Shown: piece after piece, positions 23,585 through 35,193 of the stretch
Position numbering within the stretch: the stretch's first letter is position 1
Layout: the number at the start of each line of letters is the position of its first letter
NCBI GenBank assembly: GCA_033782935.1
Contig: JAWQEG010000135.1
Location: 1,180,501-1,244,500, forward strand
From: Petrolisthes cinctipes
Lineage: Eukaryota > Arthropoda > Malacostraca > Decapoda > Porcellanidae
DNA: 64,000 bases
Reading direction: 5' to 3'
Position numbers and translations under genes: made by a program
Notes under the pieces: model-generated
The model's input: the letters and a program-made list of their open reading frames with translations, nothing else
What the model was told of the DNA's origin: nothing
The model's database searches: none

Positions 23585-24551
23585 GACATGTACAGATCGC
23601 TTCTGGGACATAAAATTATCGAATTTTCCGGTGTTTTGAGGTTGAATTTGAGATATAAACGAGTGCAGAAGATGCATACACATGTTCAATTTGGGTACCT
23701 AAAATATCGATTTTTAGCATGTTTTGGGCTTGCATCTGAGTAGGCATGTACAGATCGCTTCTGGGACTCCAAAATATCGAATTTTCGGGTGTTTGGAGCC
23801 TGAATTTGAGATATAAACGGGTTCAGAAGATGCATGCACATATCGACTTTTGGGCACCTAAAAGATCGATTTTCAGTATGTTTTGGGCCTGTATCTTGAA
23901 AATACTCTAACACGGAGTAGGCATGTACAGTTTGCTTCTGGGACCCCAAAATACCGAATTTTCGGGTGTTTGGAGCCTGAATTTGAGATATAAACGGGTA
24001 CAGAAGATGCATGCACATATCGAATTCGGACACTTAAAATATCGATTTTTAGCATGTTTTGAGCCTATATTTTGAAAACATTCTAGCACTGACTAGACAT
24101 GTACAGATCGCTTCTGGGACCCAAAATTATCGAATTTTCGGGTGTTTTGAGGTTGAATTTGAGATATAAACAAGTGCAGAACGTGCATACACATGTTCAA
24201 TTTGGGTACCTAAAATATCGATTTTTAGAATGTTTTGGGCCTGCATCTGAGTAGGCATGTACAGATCGCTTCTGGGACCCCAAAATATCCAATTTTCGGG
24301 TGTTTGGAGCCTGAATTTAAGATATAAACGGGTACAGAAGATGCATGCACATATCGACTTTTGGGCACCTAAAAGATCGATTTTCAGTATGTTTTGGGCC
24401 TGTATTTTGAAAATACTCTAACACGGAGTAGGCATGTACAGATTGCTTCTGGGACCCCAACATATCGAATTTTAGGGTGTGTTGGGCCTGAATTTGAGAT
24501 ATCGACTTCATGTTTTGGGCCTATATTTTGAAAATATTCTAGCACTAAGTA
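23585..24551 (+). repeat. 967-bp six-monomer core, copy 5
   Basis: Starts are at 23585, 23743, 23920, 24096, 24254 and 24431. It shares the ACATAAAATTATC and CCGGTG marks. The S3 unit has CAGATTGC where the others have CAGTTCGC. The step to copy 6 is 2142 bp in 13 monomers. Confidence 0.88.
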
Positions 24552-25726
24552 GGCATGTACAGATCACTTCTGGGACCCCAAAATGTCGAATTTTCGGGTG
24601 TTTTGAGCCTGAATTTGAGATATAAACGGGTACAGATGATGCATGCACATATCGACTTTGGACACTTAAAATAACGATTTTTAGCATGTTTTGAGCCTAT
24701 ATTTTGAAAAAATTCTACACTGAGTAGGCATGTACAGATCGCTTCTGGGACCCAAAAATATCGAATTTTCGGGTGTTTTGAGGTTAAATTTGGGATATAA
24801 ATGGGTACAGAAGATGCATTTACATATCGACTTTTGGGCACCTAAAAGATCGATTTTCAGTATGTTTTGAGCCTGTATTTTGAAAATACTCTAACACGGA
24901 GTAGGCATGTACAGTTCGCTTCTGGGACCCCAAAATATCGAATTTTCGGGTGTTTTGGGCCTGAATTTGAGATATCGACTTTGGGGACCTAAAATATCGA
25001 TTTCTAGAATGTTTTGGACCTATATTTTGAAAATATTCTAGCACTAAGTAGGCATGTACAGATCACTTCTGGGACCCTAAAATATCGAATTTTCGGGTGT
25101 TTTGAGCCTGAATTTAAGATATAAACGTGTACAGATGATGCATGCACATATCGACTTTGGACACTTAAAATATCGATTTTTAGCATGTTTTGAGCCTATA
25201 TTTTGAAAAAATTCTAGCACTGAGTAGGCATGTACAGATCGCTTCTGGGACCCCAAAATATCGATTTTTTGGGTGTTTTTGGCCTGAATTTGAGATATCG
25301 ACTTTAGACACATAAAATATCGATTTTCAGCATGCTTTGGGCCTGTATTTTGAAAACATTCTAGCACTGAGTTGGCATGTACAGATCGCTTCTGGGACCC
25401 AAAAATATCGAATTTTCGGGTGTTTTGAGCCTGAAATTGAGATATAAACGGGTACAGAAGATGCATGCACATATCGACTTTGGACACTTAAAATATCGAT
25501 TTTTAGCATGTTTTCAGCCTATATTTTGAAAACATTCTGGCACTGACTAGACATGTACAGATCGCATCTGGGACCCAAAATTATCGAATTTTCGGGTGTT
25601 TTGAGGTTAAATTTGAGATATAAACGAGTGCAGAAGATGCATACACATGTTGGCTTTGGGTACCTAAAATATCGATTTTTAAGCATGTTTTGGGCCTATA
25701 TTTTAAAAATATTCTGGCACTGAGTA

Positions 25727-26693
25727 GACATGTACAGATCTCTTCTGGGACATAAAATTATCGAATTTTCCGGTGTTTTGAGGTTGAATTTGAGATATAA
25801 ACGAGTGCAGAAGATGCATACACATGTTCAATTTGGGTACCTAAAATATCGATTTTTAGCATGTTTTGGGCTTGCATCTGAGTAGGCATGTACAGATCGC
25901 TTCTGGGGCCCCAAAATATCGAATTTTCGGGTGTTTGGAGCCTGAATTTGAGATATAAACGGGTTCAGAAGATGCATGCACATATCGACTTTTGGGCACC
26001 TAAAAGATCGATTTTTAGTATGTTTTGGGCCTGTATCTTGAAAATACTCTAACACGGAGTAGGCATGTACAGTTTGCTTCTGGGACCCCAAAATACCGAA
26101 TTTTCGGGTGTTTGGAGCCTGAATTTGAGATATAAACGGGTACATAAGATGCATGCACAAATCGACTTCGGACACTTAAAATATCGATTTTTAGCATGTT
26201 TTGAGCCTATATTTTGAAAACATTCTAGCACTGACTAGACATGTACAGATCGCTTCTGGGACCCAAAATTATCGAATTTTCGGGTGTTTTGAGTTTGAAT
26301 TTGAGATATAAACGAGTGCAGAACATGCATACACATGTTCAATTTGGGTACCTAAAATATCGATTTTTAGAATGTTTTGGGCCTGCATCTGAGTAGGCAT
26401 GTACAGATCGCTTCTGGGACCCCAAAATATTCAATTTTCGGGTGTTTGGAGCCTGAATTTAAGATATAAACGGGTACAGAAGATACATGCACATATCGAC
26501 TTTTGGGCACCTAAAAGATCGATTTTCAGTATGTTTTGGGCCTGTATTTTGAAAATACTCTAACACGGAGTAGGCATGTACAGTTCGCTTCTGGGACCCC
26601 AACATATCGAATTTTAGGGTGTTTTGGACCTGAATTTGAGATATCGACTTCATGTTTTGGGCTTATATTTTGAAAATATTCTAGCACTAAGTA
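25727..26693 (+). repeat. 967-bp six-monomer core, copy 6, with chimeric entry
   Basis: Starts are at 25727, 25885, 26062, 26238, 26396 and 26573. The upstream unit ends in TTCTGGCACTGAGTAGACATG. This joins the tail of one unit type (CTGGCACTGAGTAGG) to the head of another (CTGACTAGACATG). In copies 4, 5 and 7 one extra full unit lies at this point, so a crossover deleted it here. Confidence 0.88.
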
Positions 26694-26868
26694 GGCATGT
26701 ACAGATCACTTCTGGGACCCCAAAATGTCGAATTTTCGGGTGTTTTGAGCCTGAATTTGAGATATAAACGGGTACAGATGATGCATGCACATATCGACTT
26801 TAGACACTTAAAATAACGATTTTTAGCATGTTTTGAGCCTATATTTTGAAAAAATTCTACAATGAGTA

Positions 26869-27515
26869 GGCATGTACAGATCGCTTCTGGGACCCAAAAA
26901 TATCGAATTTTCGGGTGTTTTGAGGTTAAATTTGGGATATAAATGGGTACAGAAGATGCATTTACATATCGACTTTTGGGCACCTAAAAGATCGATTTTC
27001 AGTATGTTTTAAGCCTGTATTTTGAAAATACTCTAACACGGAGTAGGCATGTACAGTTCGCTTCTGGGACCCCAAAATATCGAATTTTCGGGTGTTTTGG
27101 GCCTGAATTTGAGATATCGACTTTGGGGACCTAAAATATCGATTTCTAGAATGTTTTGGACCTATATTTTGAAAAAATTCTACACTGAGTAGGCATGTAC
27201 AGATCGCTTCTGGGACCCAAAAATATCGAATTTTCGGGTGTTTTGAGGTTAAATTTGGGATATAAATGGGTAAAGAAGATGCATTTACATATCGACTTTT
27301 GGGCACCTAAAAGATCGATTTTCAGTATGTTTTAAGCCTGTATTTTGAAAATACTCTAACACGGAGTAGGCATGTACAGTTCGCTTCTGGGACCCCAAAA
27401 TATCGAATTTTCGGGTGTTTTGGGCCTGAATTTGAGATATCGACTTTGGGGACCTAAAATATCGATTTCTAGAATGTTTTGGACCTATTTTTTGAAAATA
27501 TTCTAGCACTAAGTA
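26869..27515 (+). repeat. Recent tandem dimer duplication (about 323 bp each)
   Basis: The pairs 26869-27191 (177+146) and 27192-27515 (177+147) are nearly identical. Both contain TTTTAAGCCTG and TATCGATTTCTAGAATG. Differences include GGGTACAGAAG versus GGGTAAAGAAG, and the unit ends: the first copy finishes in AAAAAATTCTACACTGAG, which normally precedes the first unit of the pair, so the crossover junction is visible near 27165-27190. Confidence 0.88.
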
Positions 27516-28543
27516 GGCATGTACAGATCACTTCTGGGACCCCAAAATATCGAATTTTCGGGTGTTTTGAGCCTGAATTTAAGATATAAACGTGTACAGA
27601 TGATGCATGCACATATCGACTTTGGACACTTAAAATATCGATTTTTAGCATGTTTTGAGCCTATATTTTGAAAAAATTCTAGCACTGAGTAGGCATGTAC
27701 AGATCGCTTCTGGGACCCCAAAATATCGATTTTTTGGGTGTTTTTGGCCTGAATTTGAGATATCGACTTTAGACACTTAAAATATCGATTTTCAGCATGC
27801 TTTGGGCCTGTATTTTAAAAACATTCTAGCACTGAGTAGGCATGTACAGATCGCTTCTGAGACACCAAAATATCGAATTTTCGGGTATTTTGAGCCTGAA
27901 TTTGAGATATAAACGGGTAGAGAGGATGCATGCACATATTGACTTTGGGCACCTAAAATATCGATTTTCAGCATGTTTTAGGCCTGTATTTTGAAAATAC
28001 TCTAACTAGGAGTAGGCATGTACAGATCGCTTCTGGGACCCAAAAATATCGAATTTTCGGGTGTTTTGAGCCTGAAATTGAGATATAAACGGGTACAGAA
28101 GATGCATGCACATATCGACTTTGGACACTTAAAATATCGATTTTTAGCATGTTTTCAGCCTATATTTTGAAAACATTCTGGCACTGACTAGACATGTACA
28201 GATCGCATCTGGGACCCAAAATTATCAAATTTTCGGGTGTTTTGAGGTTAAATTTGAGATATAAACTAGTGCAGAAGATGCATACACATGTTGACTTTGG
28301 GCACCTAAAATATCGATTTTTAAGCATGTTTTGGGCCTATATTTTAAAAATATTCTGGCACTGAGTAGGCATGTACAGATCGCTTCTGGGACCCCAAAAT
28401 ATCGAATTTTTGGGTGTTTTGAGCCTGAATTTGAGATATAAACGGGTACAGAAGATGCATGCACACATCGACTTTGGACACTTAAAAGATCGATTTTTAG
28501 CATGTTTTGAGCCTATATTTTGAAAACATTCTAGCACTGACTA

Positions 28544-29510
28544 GACATGTACAGATCGCTTCTGGGACATAAAATTATCGAATTCTCCGGTGTTTTGAGG
28601 TTGAATTTGAGATATAAACGAGTGCAGAAGATGATTACACATGTTCAATTTGGGTACCTAAAATATCGATTTTTAGCATGTTTTGGGCTTGCATCTGAGT
28701 AGGCATGTACAGATCGCTACTGGGACCCCAAAATATCGAATTTTCGGGTGTTTGGAGCCTAAATTTGAGATATAAACGGGTTCAGAAGATGCATGCACAT
28801 ATCGACTTTTGGGCACCTAAAAGATCGATTTTCAGTATGTTTTGGGCCTGTATCTTGAAAATACTCTAACTCGGAGTAGGCATGTACAGTTTGCTTCTGG
28901 GACCCCAAAATACCGAATTTTCGGGTGTTTGGAGCCTGAATCTGTGATATAAACGGGTACAGAAGATGCATGCACATATCGACTTCGGACACTTAAAATA
29001 TCGATTTTTAGCATGTTTTGAGCCTATATTTTGAAAACATTCTAGCACTGACTAGACATGTACAGATCGCTTTTGGGACCCAAAATTATCGAATTTTCGG
29101 GTGTTTTGAGGTTGAATTTGAGATATAAACGAGTGCAGAACATGCATACACATGTTCAATTTGGGTACCTAAAATATCGATTTTTAGAATGTTTTGGGCC
29201 TGCATCTGAGTAGGCATGTACAGATCGCTTCTGGGACCCCAAAATATCCAATTTTCGGGTGTTTGGAGACTGAATTTAAGATATAAACGGGTACAGAAAA
29301 TGCATGCACATATCGACTTTTGGGCACCTAAAAGATCGATTTTCAGTATGTTTTGGGCCTGTATTTTGAAAATACTCTAACACGGAGTAGGCATGTACAG
29401 TTCGCTTCTGGGACCCCAACATATCGAATTTTAGGGTGTTTTGGGCCTGAATTTGAGATATCGACTTCATGTTTTGGGCCTATATTTTGAAAATATTCTA
29501 GCACTAAGTA
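28544..29510 (+). repeat. 967-bp six-monomer core, copy 7
   Basis: Starts are at 28544, 28702, 28879, 29055, 29213 and 29390. It shares ACATAAAATTATC and CCGGTG with copies 4-6. Private changes include GAAGATGATTACAC and GAATCTGTGATAT. The next partial core begins at 31213 with 158+176+158+177+121, after ten full or S1 units. Confidence 0.88.
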
Positions 29511-31212
29511 GGCATGTACAGATCACTTCTGGGACCCCAAAATGTCGAATTTTCGGGTGTTTTGAGCCTGAATTTGAGATATAAACGGGTACAGATGATG
29601 CATGCACATATCAACTTTGGACACTTAAAATAACGATTTTTAGCATGTTTTGAGCCTATATTTTGAAAAAATTCTACACTGAGTAGGCATGTACAGATCG
29701 CTTCTGGGACCCAAAAATATCGAATTTTCGGGTGTTTTGAGGTTAAATTTGGGATATAAATGGGTACAGAAGATGCATTTACATATCGACTGTTGGGCAC
29801 CTAAAAGATCGATTTTCAGTATGTTTTGAGCCTGTATTTTGAAAATACTTTAACACGGAGTAGGCATGTACAGTTCGCTTCTGGGACCCCAAAATATCGA
29901 ATTTTCAGGTGTTTTGGGCCTGAATTTGAGATATCGACTTTGGGGACCTAAAATATCGATTTCTAGAATGTTTTGGACCTATATTTTGAAAATATTCTAG
30001 CACTAAGTAGGCATGTACAGATCACTTCTGGGACCCCAAAATATCGAATTTTCGGGTGTTTTGAGCCTGAATTTGAGATGTAAACGTGTACAGATCATGC
30101 ATGCACATATCGACTTTGGACACTTAAAATATCGATTTTTAGCATGTTTTGAGCCTATATTTTGAAAAAATTCTAGCACTGAGTAGGCATGTACAGATCG
30201 CTTCTGGGACCCCAAAATATCGAATTTTCGGGTGTTTTGAGCCTGAATTTGAGATATAAACGAGTACAGAAGATGCATCCACATATCGACTTTGGGCACC
30301 TAAAAGATTGATTTTCAGTATGTTTTGGGCCTGTATATTGAAAATACTCTAACACGGAGTAGGTATGTACAGATCGCTTCTGGGACCCCAAAATATCGAA
30401 TTTTTGGGTGTTTTTGGCCTGAATTTGAGATATCGACTTTGAGGACCTAAAATATCGATTTTTAGAATGTTTTGGGCCTATATTTTGAAAATATTCTAGC
30501 ACTTTGTACGCATGTACAGATCACTTCTGGGACCCCAAAATATCGAATTTTCGGGTGTTTTGAGCCTGAATTTAAGATATAAACGTGTACAGATGATGCA
30601 TGCACATACCGACTTTGGACACTTAAAATATCGATTTTTAGCATGTTTTGAGCCTATATTTTGAAAAAATTCTAGCACTGACTAGACATGTACAGATCGC
30701 ATCTGGGACCCAAAATTATCAAATTTTCGGGTGTTTTGAGGTTAAATTTGAGATATAAACGAGTGCAGAAGATGCATACACATGTTGACTTTGGGCACCT
30801 AAAATATCGATTTTTAGCATGTTTTGGGCCTATATTTTAAAAATATTCTGGCACTGAGTAGGCATGTACAGTTTGCTTCTGGGACCCCAAAATATCGAAT
30901 TTTTATGTGTTTTGAGCCTGAATTTGAGATATAAACGGGTACAGAAGATGCATGCACATGTTGACTTTGGGCACCTAAAATATCGATTTTTAGCATGTTT
31001 TGGGCCTATATTTTAAAAATATTCTGGCACTGAGTAGGCATGTACAGATCGCTTCTGGGACCCCAAAATATCGAATTTTTGGGTGTTTTGAGCCTGAATT
31101 TGAGATATAAACGGGTACAGAAGATGCATGCACATATCGACTTTGGACACTTAAAAGATCGATTTTTAGCATGTTTTGAGCCTATATTTTGAAAACATTC
31201 TAGCACTGACTA

Positions 31213-32002
31213 GACATGTACAGATCGCTTCTGGGACATAAAATTATCGAATTTTCCGGTGTTATGAGGTTGAATTTGAGATATAAACGAGTGCAGAAGA
31301 TGCATACACATGTTCAATTTGGGTACCTAAAATATCGATTTTTAGCATGTTTTGGGCTTGCATCTGAGTAGTCATGTACAGATCGCTTCTGGGAACCCAA
31401 AATATCGAATTTTCGGGTGTTTGGAGCCTGAATTTGAGATATAAACGGGTACAGAAGATGCATGCACATATCGACTTCGGACACTTAAAATATCGATTTT
31501 TAGCATGTTTTGAGCCTATATTTTGAAAACATTCTAGCACTGACTAGACATGTACAGATCGCTTCCGGGACCCAAAATTATCGAATTTTCGGGTGTTTTG
31601 AGGTTGAATTTGAGATATAAACGAGAGCAGAACATGCATACACATGTTCAATTTGGGTACCTAAAATATCGATTTTTAGCATGTTTTGGGCCTGCATCTG
31701 AGTAGGCATGTACAGATCGCTTCTGGGACCCCAAAATATCCAATTTTCGGGTGTTTGGAGCCTGAATTTAAGATATAAACGGGTACAGAAGATGCATGCA
31801 CATATCGACTTTTGGGCACCTAAAAGATCGATTTTCAGTATGTTTTGGGCCTGTATTTTGAAAATACTCTAACACGGAGTAGGCATGTACAGTTCGCTTC
31901 TGGGACCCCAACATATCGAATTTTAGGGTGTTTTGGGCCTGAATTTGAGATATCGACTTCATGTTTTGGGCCTATATTTTGAAAATATTCTAGCACTAAG
32001 TA
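31213..32002 (+). repeat. Shortened core at the right edge of zone III
   Basis: Unit lengths are 158+176+158+177+121 (starts 31213, 31371, 31547, 31705 and 31882). Relative to the 967-bp core one 177-bp unit is missing between the two S2 units. It holds the last S3 unit of the window (31882-32002). Beyond this point S3 is never seen again. Confidence 0.85.
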
Positions 32003-33669
32003 GGCATGTACAGATCACTTCTGGGACCCCAAAATGTCGAATTTTCGGGTGTTTTGAGCTTGAATTTGAGATATAAACGGGTACAGATGATGCATGCACA
32101 TATCGACTTTGGACACTTAAAATAACGATTTTTAGCATGTTTTGAGCCTATATTTTGAAAAAATTCTACACTGAGTAGGCATGTACAGATCGCTTCTGGG
32201 ACCCCAAAATATCGATTTTTCGGGTGTTTTGAGCCTGAATTTGAGATATAAACGGGTACAGATAATGCATGCACATATCGACTTTGGGCACCTAAAAGAT
32301 TGATTTTCAGTATGTTTTGGGCCTGTATATTGAAAACATTCTAGCACTGAGTAGGTATGTACAGATCGCTTCTGGGACCCCAAAATATCGAATTTTCGGG
32401 TATTTTGAGCCTGAATTTGAGATATAAACGGGTACAGAAGATACATGCACATATTAACTTTGGGCACCTAAAATATCGATTTTTAGCAGGTTTTGGGCCT
32501 GTATTTTGAAAATACTCTAACTAGGAGTAGGCATGTACAGATCGCTTCTGGGACCCAAAAATATCGAATTTTCGGTTGTTTTGAGCCTGAATTTGAAATA
32601 TAAACGGGTACAGAAGATGCATGCACATATCGACTTTGGACACTTAAAATATCGATTTTTAGCATGTTTTGAGCCTATATTTTGAAAACATTCTGGCACT
32701 GACTAGACATGTACAGATCGCATCTGGGACCCAAAATTATCAAATTTTCGGGTGTTTTGAGGTTGAATTTGAGATATAAACGAGTGCAGAAGATGCATAC
32801 ACATGTTGACTTTGGGCACCTAAAATATCGATATTCAGCATGTTTTTAGCCTGCATCTGAGTAGGCATGTACAGTTCGCTTCTTGTACCCCAAAATATTG
32901 AATTTTCGGGTGTTTTGGGCCTGAATTTGAAATATCGACTTTGGGCACCTAAAATATCGATTTTTAGCATGTTTTGGGCCTATATTTTAAAAATATTCTG
33001 GCACTGAGTAGGCATGTACAGATCGCTTCTGGGACCCCAAAATATCGAATTTTCGGGTGTTTTGAGCCTGAATTTGAGATATAAACGGGTACAGAAGATG
33101 CATGCACATATCGACTTTGGACACTTAAAATATCGATTTTTAGCATGTTTTGAGCCTTTATTTTGAAAACATTCTAGCACTGACTAGACATGTACAGATC
33201 GCTTCTGGGACATAAAATTATCGAATTTTCAGGTGTTTTGAGGTTGAATTTGAGATATAAACGAGTGCAGAAGATGATTACACATGTTCAATTTGGGTAC
33301 CTAAAATATCGATTTTCAGCATGTTTTCGGGCCTGCATCTGAGTGGGCATGTACAGATCGCTTCTGGGACCCCACAATATCGAATTTTCGGGTGTTTGGA
33401 GCCTGAATTTGAGATATAAACAGGTACAGAAGATGCATGCACATATCGACTTTTGGGCACCTAAAAGATCGATTTTCAGTATGTTTTGGGCCTGTATTTT
33501 GAAAATACTCTAACACGGAGTAGGCATGTATAGTTCGCTTCTAGGACCCCAAAATATCAAATTTTAGGGTGTTTTGGGCCTGAATTTGAGATATCGACTT
33601 TGGGCACCTAAAATATCGATTTTTAGCATGTTTTGGGTCTATATTTTGAAAATATTCTAGCACTAAGTA

Positions 33670-34431
33670 GGCATGTACAGATCTCTTCTGGGACCCAAAA
33701 TATCGATTTTTCGGGTGTTTTAAGCCTGAATTTGAGATATAAACGGTTACAGATGATGCATGCACATATCGACTTTGGGCACTTAAAATATCGATTTTTA
33801 GCATGTTTTGAGCCTATATTTTGAAAAAATTCTACACTAATTAGGCATGTACAGATCGCTTCTGGGACCCAAAAATATCGAATTTTCGGGTGTTTTGAGG
33901 TTAAATTTGAGATATAAACGGGTACAGAAGATGCATTTACATATCGACTTTTGGGCACCTAAGAGATCGATTTTCAGTATGTTTTGAGCCTGTATTTTGA
34001 AAATACTCTAACACGGAGTAGGCATGTACAGTTCGCTTCTGGGACCCCAAAATATCGAATTTTCGGGTGTTTTGGGCCTGAATTTGAGATATCGACTTTG
34101 GGGACCTAAAATATCGATTTTTAGAATGTTTTGGGCCTGTATTTTGAAAATATTCTAGCACTAAGTAGGCATGTACAGATCAGTTCTGGGACCCCAAAAT
34201 ATCAAATTTTCGGGTGTTTTGAGCCTGAATTTGAGATATAAACGGGTACAGATGGTGCATGCACATATCGACTTTGGACACTTAAAATATCGATTTTTAG
34301 CATGTATTGAGACTATATTTTGAAAAAATTCTAGCACTGAGTAGGCTTGTACAGATCGCTTCCGGGACCCCAAAATATCGATTTTTCGGGTGTTTTGGGT
34401 CTATATTTTGAAAATATTCTAGCACTAAGTA
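33670..34431 (+). repeat. 762-bp block, copy 1, ending in an 88-bp half monomer
   Basis: Unit lengths are 174+177+147+176+88 (starts 33670, 33844, 34021, 34168 and 34344). The next block (34432 to about 35193) repeats the order 174+177+147+176 with the same private variants: GACCCAAAATATCGATTTTT, TTTTAAGCCTG, TACACTAATTAGG and TAGGCTTGTACAG with TTCCGGGACC. The 762-bp step includes the lone half unit, so the crossover that made the half unit also made the duplication. Confidence 0.88.
34344..34431 (+). repeat. Isolated 88-bp half-length unit
   Basis: From GGCTTGTACAG the unit enters half A (AAAATATCGATTTTTCGGG, then TGTTTTG) and passes straight into the half-B sequence GGTCTATATTTTG, reaching the next landmark exactly 88 bp later. 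The sister unit at 35106 has the same private TAGGCTTGTACAG and CCGGGACC but continues through half A normally and is full length. The 88-bp unit is therefore derived, by pairing of an A half with a B half at the shared TGTTTTG. I saw no other 88-bp spacing in the window. Confidence 0.92.
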
Positions 34432-35193
34432 GGCATGTACAGATCACTTCTGGGACCCAAAATATCGATTTTTCGGGTGTTTTAAGCCTGAATTTGAGAT
34501 ATAAACGGTTACAGATGATGCATGCACATATCGACTTTGGACACTTAAAATATCGATTTTTAGCATGTTTTGAGCCTATATTTTGAAAAAATTCTACACT
34601 AATTAGGCATGTACAGATCGCTTCTGGGACCCAAAAATATCGAATTTTCGGGTGTTTTGAGGTTAAATTTGGGATATAAACGGGTACAGAAGATGCATTT
34701 ACATATCGACTTTTGGGCACCTAAGAGATCTATTTTCAGTATGTTTTGAGCTTGTATTTTGAAAATACTCTAACACGGAGTAGGCATGTACAGTTCGCTT
34801 CTGGGACCCCACAATATCGAATTTTCGGGTGTTTTGGGCCTGAATTTGAGATATCGACTTTGGGGACCTAAAATATCGATTTTTAGAATGTTTTGGGCCT
34901 GTATTTTGAAAATATTCTAGCACTAAGTAGGCATGTACAGATCGCTTCTGGGACCCCAAAATATCGAATTTTCGGGTGTTTTGAGCCTGAATTTGAGATA
35001 TAAACGGGTACAGATGATGCATGCACATATCGACTTTGGACACTTAAAATATCGATTTTTAGCATGTTTTGAGACTGTATTTTGAAAAAATTCTAGCACT
35101 GAGTAGGCTTGTACAGATCGCTTCCGGGACCCCAAAATATCGATTTTTCGGGTGTTTTGAGCCTGAATTTGAGATATAAACGTGTACAGAAGA
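34432..35193 (+). repeat. 762-bp block, copy 2
   Basis: Starts are at 34432, 34606, 34783, 34930 and 35106, matching copy 1 unit by unit. Differences are few: CAGATCAC versus CAGATCTC in the first unit, and CCCCACAATATC in the 34783 unit. The fifth unit (35106) is full length here and half length in copy 1. Confidence 0.85.

Larger units (their letters stand above)
10280..32002. repeat. Zone III: S3-bearing HOR family
   Basis: This 21.7-kb zone contains all 11 S3 units of the window and about half of the S2 units. Its dominant element is a 967-bp core with unit lengths 158+177+176+158+177+121, present seven times. Variable spacers of full and S1 units give total HOR steps of 1994, 2142, 2641, 2669, 2817 and 3143 bp. 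Shortened cores (158+177+121) occur at 18522, 19476, 20637 and 31547. The family has two subtypes, one with a T-rich ACCTTTTTTTG block (10.6-13.9 kb) and one with GGGCTTGCATCTG (from 16.4 kb). No gene is present. Confidence 0.9.
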
